Shown: positions 16,320 through 26,755, counted from the stretch's first letter. The stretch: 64,000 bases of DNA from Nocardia sp. NBC_00508 (GCF_036346875.1 NZ_CP107852.1:6572001-6636000); one strand, 5' to 3'. The notes: generated from the letters alone by a model not told the origin. A program made the numbers and translations.

Positions 16320-16808
16320 TCACACTGAATGATCGTCCGCGCTCAGGTCGCGGGCGGTCGTGAGCAGCCGCTCGACGGCGCATGCGATGGTTTGTTCGAG
16401 CACGTCCTCCGGTTCGCCGTCGAACTGGCGGTGCCAGGCGTGCACGTCGTCGTCGGTGGCCACCGCGAACCAGACCGAACCGGCCGGTTCGCCGTCCTGC
16501 GGATCCGGCCCCCCGACCCCGGTCACCGCCACCGCCGCAACCGATTTCAGCAACGAGCGCACGCCCTCGGCCATCGCCTCGGCCGCGGTCCGCGACACCA
16601 CCGGCACATCCGGCGCGCCGAGCACGGTGCGTTTGACCTCCGCACTGTAGGCCACGACGCCGCCGCGAAACCAGTCCGCGGAGTTCGGCGCCGCGCCGAG
16701 CGTTGCGGCCAGCCGACCCGACGTCAGCGATTCCGCGACCGCCACTGTGATCCCGGTTCGTCGAGCCAATTGCGCCAACTCGTGTGCGCACTCCTCGGCG
16801 TGTGCCAT
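16320..16808 (-). CDS. CinA-family nicotinamide-nucleotide amidohydrolase (PncC-like)
   Basis: A 162-residue stand-alone CinA C-terminal domain, as in PncC, which deamidates nicotinamide mononucleotide to nicotinate mononucleotide in NAD recycling. Seen: VAVAESLTSGRLAATLG near residue 22, GGVVAYSAEVKRTVLG, and AVAVTGVGGPDPQDGEPAGS. The normal length for PncC is about 160-170. It is convergent with the CDGSH operon (seven bases between stops) and 138 bases downstream of the decarboxylase start side, so it is probably its own unit. Confidence 0.9.
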   Translation of the reverse strand: MAHAEECAHELAQLARRTGITVAVAESLTSGRLAATLGAAPNSADWFRGGVVAYSAEVKRTVLGAPDVPVVSRTAAEAMAEGVRSLLKSVAAVAVTGVGGPDPQDGEPAGSVWFAVATDDDVHAWHRQFDGEPEDVLEQTIACAVERLLTTARDLSADDHSV

Positions 16809-16946
16809 TTCCGTCCCTTCTGCACCGCGGGTTCGAACCCACGATACGACCCGATCGGGCGATGACCGGACGGCGCGCGCGGTTTCGGCGGCACGGCGGC
16901 GGGGTCGGCCCTGACGAAACCTCCTGTGTCACAGGGCAATGCCGGA

Positions 16947-18407
16947 TCACGTGCGCGCCACGACGCGAATCGTGCGCACCCGCGGATCGGTGGCGTCCGG
17001 CACGTTCATGCCCGCGTCCAGGCCGGTGCGCAGATAGTCGACGACCGCCCCGTTGATCACCTCACCGGGGAGGATCACCGGAATGCCCGGTGGGTACGGC
17101 GTCAGGTGCTCGGCGGCGATCCGGCCCACCGCGTCTTGGGCGGGCACCGTCTCGACGGGCCCGAAGAACGCGTCGCGAGGCAGCATCACCGTGTCCAGTT
17201 GCAGATCGCCGGGCGAGGGCAGAGCGATGCGCGCGGGCGCGGGCTCGGTCAGTTGGTCGCGCCAGGCCGTGATTCCGTCGACCAAGGTGTCGATGGTGCC
17301 TTTGTCGTCGCCGAGGGACAGCGTGGCGAGCAACCGGCGGTGGTCGGCGAGGCCCACATCGAGGCGGCGGTGTTCCCGTAGCCAGTCCGCCGCCTGATAG
17401 CCGTTGGCGCCGGTGTCGGATATGTCCATCAGCACCTGCAGGCGGTCGAGATCATGCGAAGCTTCGACCCCGAGCAACTCCTCCTCGAGCACGGCGATGC
17501 CGGGAATCTCGGCCAGCTGCCGTCTGGCGTCCTTGGCGATTCGCAACGCTTCGCCGAGCAATTCGTGGCCGTGCTCGACCATCTGCCTGCGCCAGCCGTC
17601 CATCGCCGCGTAGATCAGCACGTTCGGGCTGGTGGTCATCAGCAGGTCGGCGCATTCGCTGAGCCGGATCGAATCGACGAGGTCTCCTTGCACATGGAAC
17701 ACCGACCCTTGTTCGAATCCAGCGCCCATCTTGTGCACGCTGACCACGCAGACATCCGCGCCCGCGTCCATCGCCCAGGTGGGTAGGCCCTCGTGGAACG
17801 GCAGGTGGGCGCCCCACGCCTCGTCCACGATCAGCGGCTTGCCGCGTGCATGGCAGATCTCGGCGATTGCGGCGATATCCGCGCACGTGCCGTACGGGCT
17901 CGGACTCACGATCAGCGCACCCGACGCGTCGGGGTGCTCTTCCCACGCCTGGCGCACCTGCTGCGGCGACGGTGGGTGGGAGAAGTGGCGCGCCGCATCC
18001 CATCGGGGCGTGATCCAGTGCGGTTGCACGCCGGAGAAGATGAGGCCCGCGACGATGGATTTGTGACTGTCCCGGGCCACGAGGAGGCCGTCGCGTCCCC
18101 CGGCGACCGCCATCATCGCTGCCTTGACCGACAGCGAACTGCCGCAGGTGGAGAAGAACGCCGTTTCGGCGCGAACCGCGTCGGCCATGAGCGCCTCGGC
18201 CCGCGCGAGATAGCCGTTGCGCGACAGGCGGTCGTCCAGACCGGCCGTGGCGAGAACATCGGAGCCGAACGCGTCTCGTCCGATCACGTCCAGGACGCGT
18301 TCGTCGGTACCGCGTCCTTGCCGGTGCCCGGGTGGCGTGAACCCGTACCGGCCGAGCCGGTGATAGTCGGCCAGCGCTTCCAGCAGGGGAGCTCGTGAAT
18401 GGTCCAC
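16947..18407 (-). CDS. PLP-dependent Orn/Lys/Arg decarboxylase family protein
   Basis: A 486-residue fold-type I PLP enzyme of the prokaryotic Orn/Lys/Arg decarboxylase major-domain family. The PLP lysine is K226 in VVSVHKMGAG, the ring-nitrogen aspartate is D195 in LIVDEAWGAHLPFH, and STCGSSLSVKAA with DSHKSI is the phosphate/substrate region. A C-terminal domain (about 390-470) holds TPYPPGIPVILPGE, typical of the family. It lacks the N-terminal wing domain of the inducible E. coli enzymes. It would make cadaverine, putrescine or agmatine; specificity cannot be read. Divergent from the zinc alcohol dehydrogenase, 155 bases apart. Confidence 0.88.
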   Translation of the reverse strand: MDHSRAPLLEALADYHRLGRYGFTPPGHRQGRGTDERVLDVIGRDAFGSDVLATAGLDDRLSRNGYLARAEALMADAVRAETAFFSTCGSSLSVKAAMMAVAGGRDGLLVARDSHKSIVAGLIFSGVQPHWITPRWDAARHFSHPPSPQQVRQAWEEHPDASGALIVSPSPYGTCADIAAIAEICHARGKPLIVDEAWGAHLPFHEGLPTWAMDAGADVCVVSVHKMGAGFEQGSVFHVQGDLVDSIRLSECADLLMTTSPNVLIYAAMDGWRRQMVEHGHELLGEALRIAKDARRQLAEIPGIAVLEEELLGVEASHDLDRLQVLMDISDTGANGYQAADWLREHRRLDVGLADHRRLLATLSLGDDKGTIDTLVDGITAWRDQLTEPAPARIALPSPGDLQLDTVMLPRDAFFGPVETVPAQDAVGRIAAEHLTPYPPGIPVILPGEVINGAVVDYLRTGLDAGMNVPDATDPRVRTIRVVART

Positions 18408-18562
18408 GGCTAGCGGCTACCCGGAATCGGCGGCGGCACACGAGTCGGCTCAGACAGCCTCCGGATGCGTGCAGCCGCGGCAACCCCGGTCGGGTTCGTT
18501 TCGCGCGCGGGTGCCCGGGTAGGTCCGGGAACATACCGACCCCCGACCGGAGGAGCGCGCGG

Positions 18563-19756
18563 ATGAAGGCAGTGACATGGCAAGGACGACGTAAAGTCGC
18601 CGTGGAGACGGTGCCCGATCCGCGGATCGAGGCGCCGACGGACGCGATCGTCGAGGTCACCTCGAGCGGCATCTGCGGATCCGATCTGCATCTGTACGAG
18701 GTGATGGGCGCCTACATGAGCAGCGGCGACGTGCTGGGTCACGAACCGATGGGGCGCGTGGTGGAGACCGGCTCCGACGTCACCGAGCTGAAGCGCGGCG
18801 ACCGCGTCGTGGTCCCCTTCCAGATCAGCTGCGGCGAGTGCTACATGTGCCGAACCGGCCTGACCACCCAGTGCGAGACCACGCAGGTCCGCAAATATGG
18901 CTGCGGCGCCGCGCTGTTCGGCTACTCCAAGCTCTATGGGCAGGTGCCCGGTGGTCAGGCCGAGTATCTGCGCGTGCCGCACGCCGATTTCACCCACATC
19001 AAGGTGCCGGAGGGACCCGACGATGCGCGGTTCCTCTACTTGTCCGACGTGCTGCCGACCGCCTGGCAGGCGGTGGAATACGCGGCGGTCCCGGAGGGCG
19101 GTTCGGTGACGGTGCTCGGTCTCGGGCCGATCGGCGACATGGCCTGCCGCATCGCCGCGCAACGCGGATTCCGTGTGATCGGCGTCGACCGGGTGCCCGA
19201 ACGACTCGCCCGGGTGGCCGACCGTGGCGTCGAGGTGATCGATCTCGACGCTGTCGACGAGCCGATCGGCGACATCATCCGAGGCTGGACCGACGGTCGC
19301 GGCACCGACTCGGTGATCGATGCGGTCGGTATGGAGGCACACGGGTCGCCGTTCGCGTCGGTCGCCCAGCGATCGGCGACGTTCCTGCCGGATATCGTGG
19401 CGCAGAGGCTGATGGACGCCGCCGGCGTCGACCGGCTCGCGGCGCTCAACTCCGCGATCGATATCGTCCGGCGCGGCGGCACGATCTCGGTGATCGGCGT
19501 CTACGGCGGCATGCTCGACCCGCTGCCGATGCGGGTGTTGTTCGACAAGCAGATCCAGGTGCGCATGGGACAGGCGAACGTCAAACGATGGGTCGGCGAC
19601 ATCATGCCGCTGTTGCAGGACGGCGACCCGCTCGGCGTGGAAACCTTTGCCACTCATCGCCTTCCGCTGTCCGATGCCGCGCAGGCGTACGAGATCTTCC
19701 AGCACAAGTCGGACGGAGCGGTGAAGATCGTCCTCGATCCGGCGGCGACGACTTGA
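18563..19756 (+). CDS. Zinc-dependent alcohol dehydrogenase, formaldehyde-dehydrogenase-like
   Basis: A 397-residue medium-chain dehydrogenase. Catalytic zinc ligands appear in GICGSDLHLYE (C38) and GHEP. The structural zinc loop is CGECYMCRTGLTTQC. The NAD(P) Rossmann motif is GLGPIGDMACRIAA. A long insert before the C-terminal strand (the region with GMEAHGSPFASVAQRSATF) is typical of the FdhA-like branch, which includes glutathione-independent formaldehyde dehydrogenases. ATG 18563 follows GGAGGA at 18549-18554; the longer in-frame ORF has no ribosome site. It is divergent from the decarboxylase gene and 92 bases ahead of the ctpI-like gene. Confidence 0.88.
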   Translation: MKAVTWQGRRKVAVETVPDPRIEAPTDAIVEVTSSGICGSDLHLYEVMGAYMSSGDVLGHEPMGRVVETGSDVTELKRGDRVVVPFQISCGECYMCRTGLTTQCETTQVRKYGCGAALFGYSKLYGQVPGGQAEYLRVPHADFTHIKVPEGPDDARFLYLSDVLPTAWQAVEYAAVPEGGSVTVLGLGPIGDMACRIAAQRGFRVIGVDRVPERLARVADRGVEVIDLDAVDEPIGDIIRGWTDGRGTDSVIDAVGMEAHGSPFASVAQRSATFLPDIVAQRLMDAAGVDRLAALNSAIDIVRRGGTISVIGVYGGMLDPLPMRVLFDKQIQVRMGQANVKRWVGDIMPLLQDGDPLGVETFATHRLPLSDAAQAYEIFQHKSDGAVKIVLDPAATT

Positions 19757-19848
19757 CCGGCGCAGCCCGCGCACCGGTCTCGAAGCGCGGTTCTCGCCAT
19801 CGTGTTCGAGGCCGGTTTGTCAGGTCCACCTCTGGGTAGCTGCCGGGT

Positions 19849-22800
19849 ATGAGTGTTTCACTACGCGGGGTTGTGTCGTCGTGGTGGTTCGAGGCGCCGA
19901 CCGCCATGGCGGCAGAGGTGGCACGCGCGGGTGTCGGATTGGCCGTCGACCTGGGCGCCAAGGCTGCGCAGGCGCCCGTGCACGCCGTCGCGGCGGGTGC
20001 GCGGGCGGGTGCGTCGCTGTTGAATCTGGGGCGCGAGGCGGAACTGCGCGACGAGTTCGTCGCCCTGGTCGATCCGCACGCGCTCAGGTCCCGGCGGCGG
20101 GTGGCGGTGCACGGCGATCGCGCCACGGTGGAGGTACGCGGCCTGGACTCCGGCCAGAGCGAGGCCATCACGCGGGCGCTGCACCGGACCCTCGATCGCA
20201 GCCGCGACGTGCGCTGGTGGCGGGTGAACGCGGTGACCGGCCGCGTGGTCGCCGCCCTCGCCCACGGCGCGGCCGACCTGCCCGCGCTCGTGGCGGCCAT
20301 CGAGTCGGTCGAAACCGACACCGCGGTCGACGACGTGGACTGGCGCCGCGACTGCGAATACCCCGACGACCGAGAACCATTGCTGGCGGCGGGAATTCAG
20401 TTCACAGGCGACGTGTGCGCGATCGGGCTGTCGGCAGCGGGGGCGGTGCTGCCGCTGCGCGGACCGGCTCGGTTGCTGCGCGCGGCGGCCGCGCTCGTGG
20501 ACACCCAGCCCCGGGTGCGCGGACTGCTGGAGGACCGCCTCGGCCGCCCGCGCACGGATATGGTGCTCGTCGCGGCCAATGCCATCGGAAACGCGCTGGG
20601 CAACCGCGCCGCCGAGGGCATAGCGAATCTCGTGGTCGACGCCGTGTACCGCGGCGTCACGATGACCGAGGCGCTGACCAGGTACGCGCAATGGCAGCGC
20701 TGGGAGCCCGAGGTCGACCGCCGCCCCACGGAGGTGTGTGAACCACTGTCGCCGCCCTCCCGCGTAGTCGAGATGCCGCAGGGGCCGATCGAACGAGTCG
20801 CCGACGAAACCGCCGCGGGCGCGGTCGCAGGGGCGGTCGCCGCCGTCTTCGGCGGCCGTGGTCTGCTCGGGGCGGCCGACGCGTTGGAACTCGGTGCGCC
20901 GAAGGCGGCACGCGCCAGCCGCGAGGCCTACGGCGCGGTCGTCTCGACGCTGCTCGGCCGGGCGGGGGTGCTCACCCTGCACCCGTGGGCCTGGCGGCGC
21001 CTGGACCGATTGTCGGCGCTGGTCGTGGACGGGGATGCGCTGCTGACCTCGCGCCGCATGGTGCTCGACGCCGAGACGGCCGACAAGCACTGGTCGATCG
21101 GCGATGTCTGGAGCGCGAGTCAGCGTCTGCTCTGGGCTCAGGACACCGAGGAGACCTCCACCGACGACGCACAGCAGGCCGACACGGAGCAGCGATCGTC
21201 AGCCGACGGTCACCTACGGTTGGTGAACGGAACAGGGAAGCCGGATCGCGGTGTGACGCGCCGCCCGGTATGGCGGGAACTCCGAGACAACGGCAGGCCC
21301 GTGGGCCGAGTCCTGATCGGACGCGAACTCGATCGCCGCGCCCATGCGGTACTCGGCCGAGCGCGCAGCGCCGGGCTGCGCCTGATCCTGGCCGCCGACG
21401 CCGACGCCGCGGAGTTGCGGTCGATGTCCGACGACTTCGTCGCCCCGCCCCGTTCGCTGAGCGAAGTGGTACGTGACCTGCAGCAGGACGGGCACGCGGT
21501 CGCGGTGTTGAGTGTGCGCGCACACAAGGCGCTGGCGACGGCCGACGTGGCGATCGGGCTGGCCGAGCGGGAAGACGGTGTGCTGCGGTTGCCGTGGACC
21601 GCAGGCGTGGTGTGCCGCGACCTCACCCAGGTCCACCGGATACTGGCCGCCGTCGCCCCCGCTCGTCAGGTGAGCGAACGCGGCCGCTCGCTGGCACTGT
21701 CGGCGGCCGCTCTGGGGGGCCTGCTGCTCGCCGTCGCCCCGGACGCGCGCGCCACCGCTTCGCCGATGACCGCGGCGCACGCCACGGGATTCTTCGCCGG
21801 CGCCTACAGCGGGTGGCGCGCGGCGCGAACCGAGCCTCCGGCGACCCTCGCCCCCCTCCTACCGTGGCACGCACTCGAACCCGGCGAGGTGCTGAGCCGG
21901 TTGCCGGAGCCCATGTCGGTAGCGGACCGAGCCGAACCGAGCGCATCCCGCATCCCTGGCGTGGCCGCCCTCACGTCCGCGGCGTCGTTCGCACGGCAAC
22001 TGCGCCGCGAGCTGGCCGACCCGCTCGCCCCGATCCTCGGGGTCGGGGCGGTCGCCACGGCCGTGCTCGGCGCGCCGTCGGACGCGGTGCTCCTGTCGTC
22101 GGTGCTCGCGGTCAACGCGGTCGTCTCGGCGTGGCAGCGCCAGCGCGCGGAGGGTGCGCTGCACCAGCTGCTCGAGAGCGAACAGCTCACCGGCCGCGTG
22201 ATCGATCGCGCCGCGCTGGACGCGGACGAGCCGCAAGAACGCTGCCTGCCCGCGAACCTGCTCACTCTCGGGGACGCGATCGTGCTGCGGGCTGGCGACG
22301 TGGCCCCCGCCGACGCGCGGCTGCTCCAGGTGGACGACCTGGAGATGGACGAATCCGGGCTCACCGGCGAGTCGGTGACCGTCGAAAAGCAGGTCGCCGC
22401 GACGCCGGGCGCGGCAGTGGGGGATCGCGCGTGCATGGTCTTCGAGGGCAGCACCGTGGTCAACGGAACGGGTCGCGCGGTCGTCGTCGCGGTCGGTTCC
22501 GACACCCAGGCGGGACGCGCGGCCGCCGGCGCCATCCCGCCCGAGAAAGGTGGCGTACAAGCGCAATTGCGCCGGTTGACCGAGCGCGCGTTACCGCTGA
22601 CCATGACCGGCGGCGGCATCGTGACCGGATTGGGGATGCTGCGCGGCAGGACGCTACGGACCGCGATCGGCGACGGCGTGGCCGTCGCGGTCGCCGCGGT
22701 GCCCGAGGGACTGCCGCTGGTTGCCACCGTCGCGCAGCTCGCGGCCGCCCGCAGGCTGTCCAGGCACGGCGTGCTGGTCCGCGCCAGCCGGACGGTGGAG

Positions 22801-24450
22801 GCGCTCGGCCGGGTGGACACCCTGTGCTTCGACAAGACCGGCACGCTCACCGAGGGCCGCCTGCGCCTGACCACCCTGGCCGGCCTCGACGAGCAGTGGC
22901 CGCCGAACGGGGACTCCAATGACGCCCGCAGGTTGCTGCGCGCGGCGGCCCGCGCCTGCCCCGATCCCGCCGAAGGCCCGATCGTGCACGCCACCGATCG
23001 CGCGGTGCTCGACGCCGCCGAGGAGGTGCTCGGCGACGACCTCCGCCCCTGGGATCCGATCGAGGAGATCCCGTTCGAATCCAACCGTGGTTACGCCGCC
23101 GCGCTCGGCCACACCACCCGCAAGCTGCGCTTGATCGTGAAGGGTGCGCCCGAGGTGGTCCTGCCCCGGTGCACCGGGCTGCGGCTGGGCGACACCGACA
23201 GTTCCCTCGACGACCACATCCGCGAGCGCGCCGAGAAGGCGATCCGCGGTCTCGCCGAGGAGGGACTACGTGTGCTGGTGGTGGCGCGCCGCGACCTGCA
23301 CACCGAACCCGACGACGTCGAGGCGGCGGTCGAGCAACTCACCCTGCTCGGCTTCCTCGGCCTGGCCGACACCCCACGCCCGCAGACCCTTCCGCTCGTC
23401 ACCGCGCTGCGGAACAACGACATCAGCGTGCGCATGATCACCGGCGACCACCCGGTGACCGCGGCGGCGGTGGCCCGGCAGCTGGGCATCGATTCGGGCG
23501 AGGTGGTGACCGGCGCCGACCTCGACGGCCGGGACGACACCGCGCGCGCCGAGCTGATCGAACGCGGGACCGTCTTCGCCCGCGTCGACCCGGAACAGAA
23601 GGTGCGTATCATCGCCGCGCTGCGCCGCGCGGGCCACGTCGTCGGAATGACCGGCGACGGCAGCAACGACGCCGCCGCGATCCGCACCGCCGACGTCGGA
23701 ATCGGCTTGGCGGCACAGGGTTCGACGGCCGCCCGCAACGCGGCCGATATGGTGCTGACCCATCCCGACCCGCTGGTGTTGCTGCACGCCCTCATCGAAG
23801 GGCGCGGTATGTGGCAGCGCGTCACCGACGCCGTCGGTGTGCTGGTCGGCGGCAACGCGGGCGAAGTGGCCTTCACGCTGTACGGCACGGCTGTCAGTGG
23901 CCAGGCCCCGCTGCGCACCCGGCAGTTCCTGCTGGTGAACATGCTGACCGATATGTTCCCGGCTATGGCGCTGGCGCTTTCGCGCGATCGAGACACCGCC
24001 GATCCGGAGGACGCGGACGATCCGGAGGCCCAGGCGCAGCGAGCGTCCGAACAGCTCGCCGACCTCCCGGTCGCGCATCTCGGCCCGGATCTGCTGCGCA
24101 CCCTCGCTGTCCGTGGCGTCACCACGGCCACCAGCGCATCCGTCGCATGGACCCTGGGTCGCGTAACCGGCACGCAACGCCGCGCCGCCACCATCGGCTT
24201 GGTGGCGCTCATCGGCACCCAACTCGGACAGACCCTGGTCTCCGGCTACCGCAGCCCGCTGGTCTGGCTGACCACCGCGGCGAGCGGAGCGGTGCTCGGC
24301 GCCGTCGTGATGACACCGGGTCTGTGCACCTACTTCGGGTGCCGGCCGCTGGGCCCGGTCGGCTGGGGGCTGGCGACCACGTGCGCGGCGACGGCCACCG
24401 CCGCTGCCGCCGTTTTGCCCCGGCTGCTCCCCGAACCGGAGACCGAATAG
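19849..24450 (+). CDS. Giant cation-translocating P-type ATPase, CtpI-like
   Basis: A 1533-residue P-type ATPase, far longer than the usual 700-900 but close to mycobacterial CtpI. The first ~700 residues hold repeated segments that look like degenerate heavy-metal-associated folds and a second partial HAD-like region (SALVVDGDALLTSRRMVLDA). The complete catalytic core follows: the actuator TGES (about 838-841), phosphorylation motif DKTGT (about 994-998), the K-GAPE nucleotide site, and the hinge GDGSNDAAAI (about 1269). The C-terminal helices lack a CPC metal motif, which suggests Ca or Mg rather than Cu/Zn; the ion is unproven. ATG 19849 has no strong ribosome site. Confidence 0.9.
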   Translation: MSVSLRGVVSSWWFEAPTAMAAEVARAGVGLAVDLGAKAAQAPVHAVAAGARAGASLLNLGREAELRDEFVALVDPHALRSRRRVAVHGDRATVEVRGLDSGQSEAITRALHRTLDRSRDVRWWRVNAVTGRVVAALAHGAADLPALVAAIESVETDTAVDDVDWRRDCEYPDDREPLLAAGIQFTGDVCAIGLSAAGAVLPLRGPARLLRAAAALVDTQPRVRGLLEDRLGRPRTDMVLVAANAIGNALGNRAAEGIANLVVDAVYRGVTMTEALTRYAQWQRWEPEVDRRPTEVCEPLSPPSRVVEMPQGPIERVADETAAGAVAGAVAAVFGGRGLLGAADALELGAPKAARASREAYGAVVSTLLGRAGVLTLHPWAWRRLDRLSALVVDGDALLTSRRMVLDAETADKHWSIGDVWSASQRLLWAQDTEETSTDDAQQADTEQRSSADGHLRLVNGTGKPDRGVTRRPVWRELRDNGRPVGRVLIGRELDRRAHAVLGRARSAGLRLILAADADAAELRSMSDDFVAPPRSLSEVVRDLQQDGHAVAVLSVRAHKALATADVAIGLAEREDGVLRLPWTAGVVCRDLTQVHRILAAVAPARQVSERGRSLALSAAALGGLLLAVAPDARATASPMTAAHATGFFAGAYSGWRAARTEPPATLAPLLPWHALEPGEVLSRLPEPMSVADRAEPSASRIPGVAALTSAASFARQLRRELADPLAPILGVGAVATAVLGAPSDAVLLSSVLAVNAVVSAWQRQRAEGALHQLLESEQLTGRVIDRAALDADEPQERCLPANLLTLGDAIVLRAGDVAPADARLLQVDDLEMDESGLTGESVTVEKQVAATPGAAVGDRACMVFEGSTVVNGTGRAVVVAVGSDTQAGRAAAGAIPPEKGGVQAQLRRLTERALPLTMTGGGIVTGLGMLRGRTLRTAIGDGVAVAVAAVPEGLPLVATVAQLAAARRLSRHGVLVRASRTVEALGRVDTLCFDKTGTLTEGRLRLTTLAGLDEQWPPNGDSNDARRLLRAAARACPDPAEGPIVHATDRAVLDAAEEVLGDDLRPWDPIEEIPFESNRGYAAALGHTTRKLRLIVKGAPEVVLPRCTGLRLGDTDSSLDDHIRERAEKAIRGLAEEGLRVLVVARRDLHTEPDDVEAAVEQLTLLGFLGLADTPRPQTLPLVTALRNNDISVRMITGDHPVTAAAVARQLGIDSGEVVTGADLDGRDDTARAELIERGTVFARVDPEQKVRIIAALRRAGHVVGMTGDGSNDAAAIRTADVGIGLAAQGSTAARNAADMVLTHPDPLVLLHALIEGRGMWQRVTDAVGVLVGGNAGEVAFTLYGTAVSGQAPLRTRQFLLVNMLTDMFPAMALALSRDRDTADPEDADDPEAQAQRASEQLADLPVAHLGPDLLRTLAVRGVTTATSASVAWTLGRVTGTQRRAATIGLVALIGTQLGQTLVSGYRSPLVWLTTAASGAVLGAVVMTPGLCTYFGCRPLGPVGWGLATTCAATATAAAAVLPRLLPEPETE

Positions 24451-24562
24451 GCGCCGTTGCTTTCCGGCTGTGTCCAGCGGCGGCGCAGGCCCCTGATTGG
24501 CCTGTGACCGCCCGGGTACCCGCCTGGCGAACGGCCGCCGCCGGCACACGCAGGAGGAACCC

Positions 24563-26344
24563 ATGGCTCAACAGGTCGGTGACTACGTCGTGCGGCGTCT
24601 CCGGGAATGGGGCGTCGAGCAGGTCTTCGGCTATCCCGGCGACGGAATCAACGGCCTGATCGCCGCCTTCGGCCGCGCGCACGACGACCCGGCGTTCATC
24701 CAGGCCCGCCACGAGGAGATGGCGGCGTTCCAGGCCACCGGGTACGCCAAGTTCAGCGGCAAGGTGGGCGTGTGCACCGCGACCTCAGGGCCGGGGGCGA
24801 TCCATCTGCTCAACGGCTTGTACGACGCGAAACTCGACCACGTGCCGGTGGTGGCGATCGTCGGGCAGACCGCACGCAGCGCGATGGGCGGCAGCTACCA
24901 GCAGGAAGTCGACCTGCAGAGCCTGTTCAAGGACGTCGCCTCCGACTACTTGGTCGAGGTGAACGTGGCGAGTCAGTTACCCAACGCGCTGGACCGCGCG
25001 TTCCGGATCGCGGCCGCGCGCCGGGCCCCGACGACGGTGATCCTCCCATCGGATCTGCAAGAGGAGGACTACCATCCGCCGCAGCACGCGTTCAAACAGG
25101 TGCCTTCCAGCCCGCCGGGACTGCCTTCGACGGCCGTCGTTCCCGCGCACCAGGACATCCAGCGGGCCGCGGACGTGCTCGACGCCGGATCGCGGGTCGC
25201 GATCCTGATCGGCCAGGGCGCCCGCTCGGCCGCGGCCGAGGTCGTCGAGATCGCCGAGCGTACCGGCGCGGGCGTGGCGAAGGCGCTGCTCGGCAAAGAT
25301 GTCCTGTCCGACGACCTGCCCTTCGTCACCGGGCCGATCGGATTGCTCGGCAGCAGGCCCAGTTACGAGTTGATGCGCGACTGCGACACGCTGCTGATCG
25401 TCGGATCGAATTTCCCCTACTCGCAATTCCTGCCCGAACTCGGGCAAGCGCGGGCGGTGCAGATCGATATCGACGGCACCATGATCGGAATGCGCTATCC
25501 GACCGAGGTGAATCTCGTCGGCGACGCCAAATCCACTCTGGCCGAACTGCTTCCGCTGGTCGAACGCAAAGACGACCGGAAGTGGCGGGAGACGGTCGAG
25601 AAGAACGTGGCCCGCTGGTGGCAGACCGTCGAACGGCAATCCATGTTGGCGGCGAAACCGGTCAATCCGATGCGGGTGGTCTGGGAGCTGTCCGAGCGCA
25701 TCCCCGACAACGCCATCGTGACGGCGGATTCCGGGTCCTCCACCAACTGGTACGCCCGCTGCCTGCGCTTCCGCGGGCAGATGCGCGGCTCGCTGTCGGG
25801 CACGCTGGCCACCATGGGCCCCGGCGTCCCCTACGCCATCGGCGCGAAGTTCGCCCACCCCGACCGGCCGGTGATCGCGTTGGTCGGCGACGGCGCGATG
25901 CAGATGAACGGCCTCGCCGAACTGCTCACCATCGCCCGCTACCGCCGGCGCTGGGCGGACCAGCGACTGGTCGTCTGCGTCTTCCACAACAACGACCTCA
26001 ACCAGGTCACCTGGGAGTTGCGCGCCATGGGCGGCGCACCGAAATTCGAGGAATCGCAGACACTGCCCGATGTCTCCTACGCCGACATCGCCCGCAGCGC
26101 GGGCCTGACCGGGATCACCGTGCAAGCGCCCGAGGACCTCGGCTCGGCGTGGGACTGCGCGCTGCACGCCGACAGCCCGGTGCTGCTCGACGTCCATTGC
26201 GACCCCGAAGTACCACCCATCCCGCCCCACGCGACGTGGGACCAGATGAAGGACACCGCCGAAGCCGTACTGCGCGGTGATCCCGACGCCTGGCACCTCC
26301 TCGCGCAGGGCGCCAAAACCAAAGCCCAGGAGTTCATTCCGTAG
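24563..26344 (+). CDS. Thiamine-pyrophosphate enzyme, pyruvate oxidase/dehydrogenase (PoxB-like)
   Basis: A 593-residue member of the acetolactate synthase/pyruvate oxidase superfamily. The N-terminal TPP-binding domain has VFGYPGDGINGL and the catalytic glutamate in ARHEEMAAF. A central Rossmann-like domain holds AILIGQGAR, and the C-terminal TPP domain has LVGDGAMQMNGLAEL with HNNDLNQVT. The fit is best to PoxB-type enzymes that decarboxylate pyruvate to acetate with transfer of electrons to FAD/quinone, but acetolactate synthase-like function is not excluded. ATG 24563 follows AGGAGG (24552-24557). It follows the ctpI-like gene by 112 bases in the same direction. Confidence 0.88.
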   Translation: MAQQVGDYVVRRLREWGVEQVFGYPGDGINGLIAAFGRAHDDPAFIQARHEEMAAFQATGYAKFSGKVGVCTATSGPGAIHLLNGLYDAKLDHVPVVAIVGQTARSAMGGSYQQEVDLQSLFKDVASDYLVEVNVASQLPNALDRAFRIAAARRAPTTVILPSDLQEEDYHPPQHAFKQVPSSPPGLPSTAVVPAHQDIQRAADVLDAGSRVAILIGQGARSAAAEVVEIAERTGAGVAKALLGKDVLSDDLPFVTGPIGLLGSRPSYELMRDCDTLLIVGSNFPYSQFLPELGQARAVQIDIDGTMIGMRYPTEVNLVGDAKSTLAELLPLVERKDDRKWRETVEKNVARWWQTVERQSMLAAKPVNPMRVVWELSERIPDNAIVTADSGSSTNWYARCLRFRGQMRGSLSGTLATMGPGVPYAIGAKFAHPDRPVIALVGDGAMQMNGLAELLTIARYRRRWADQRLVVCVFHNNDLNQVTWELRAMGGAPKFEESQTLPDVSYADIARSAGLTGITVQAPEDLGSAWDCALHADSPVLLDVHCDPEVPPIPPHATWDQMKDTAEAVLRGDPDAWHLLAQGAKTKAQEFIP

Positions 26345-26514
26345 CGACGGAAACGAGCTGTTCGACCGGGCCGGCCTCCGAGGACGGCAGTTACATTTCC
26401 GAGGCCCGCGCCGCCGTCACGGGCGGCAGGCCCATCCTCTGAGCACGCAAGAAGACGCGGTCGGTCGTTCCGGTGAGCGCCCGACCCTCTCTCGGCGATC
26501 CCGGCTACCGCGGG

Positions 26515-26745
26515 TCACAGGATCGACACGACGATCGCGACCGCCGCCGCCAGGAAGACCAAGACGACCACGGCCGTGATGATCATCGCCGCGACCCCGG
26601 TGACGGGGAAGTGGTGCCTGGTCGTGGGCTCCGGCGCGGACAAACCGGAGGTCTGCGGAGTGTCCGGCGGTGTCGAGCCGGGCGGCACGCCGCCGCCCGG
26701 TTCCAAATCGGGAGTCCTCGCGGGATCCGGGTCCATCGCACTCAT
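26515..26745 (-). CDS. Small DUF6480-like single-pass membrane protein
   Basis: A 76-residue protein. A proline-rich, acidic N-terminal half (DPDPARTPDLEPGGGVPPG, then TPPDTPQTSGL) leads to a C-terminal transmembrane helix (VAAMIITAVVVLVFLAAAVA). This arrangement and the PDLEPGGGVPPG block match the actinobacterial DUF6480 family, of unknown role. ATG 26745 has AGGGAG (26751-26756) upstream; an earlier in-frame ATG is unsupported. It is preceded, 10 bases away, by the 38-residue membrane peptide gene, suggesting a two-gene operon. Confidence 0.72.
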   Translation of the reverse strand: MSAMDPDPARTPDLEPGGGVPPGSTPPDTPQTSGLSAPEPTTRHHFPVTGVAAMIITAVVVLVFLAAAVAIVVSIL

Positions 26746-26755
26746 GGCTCGCTCC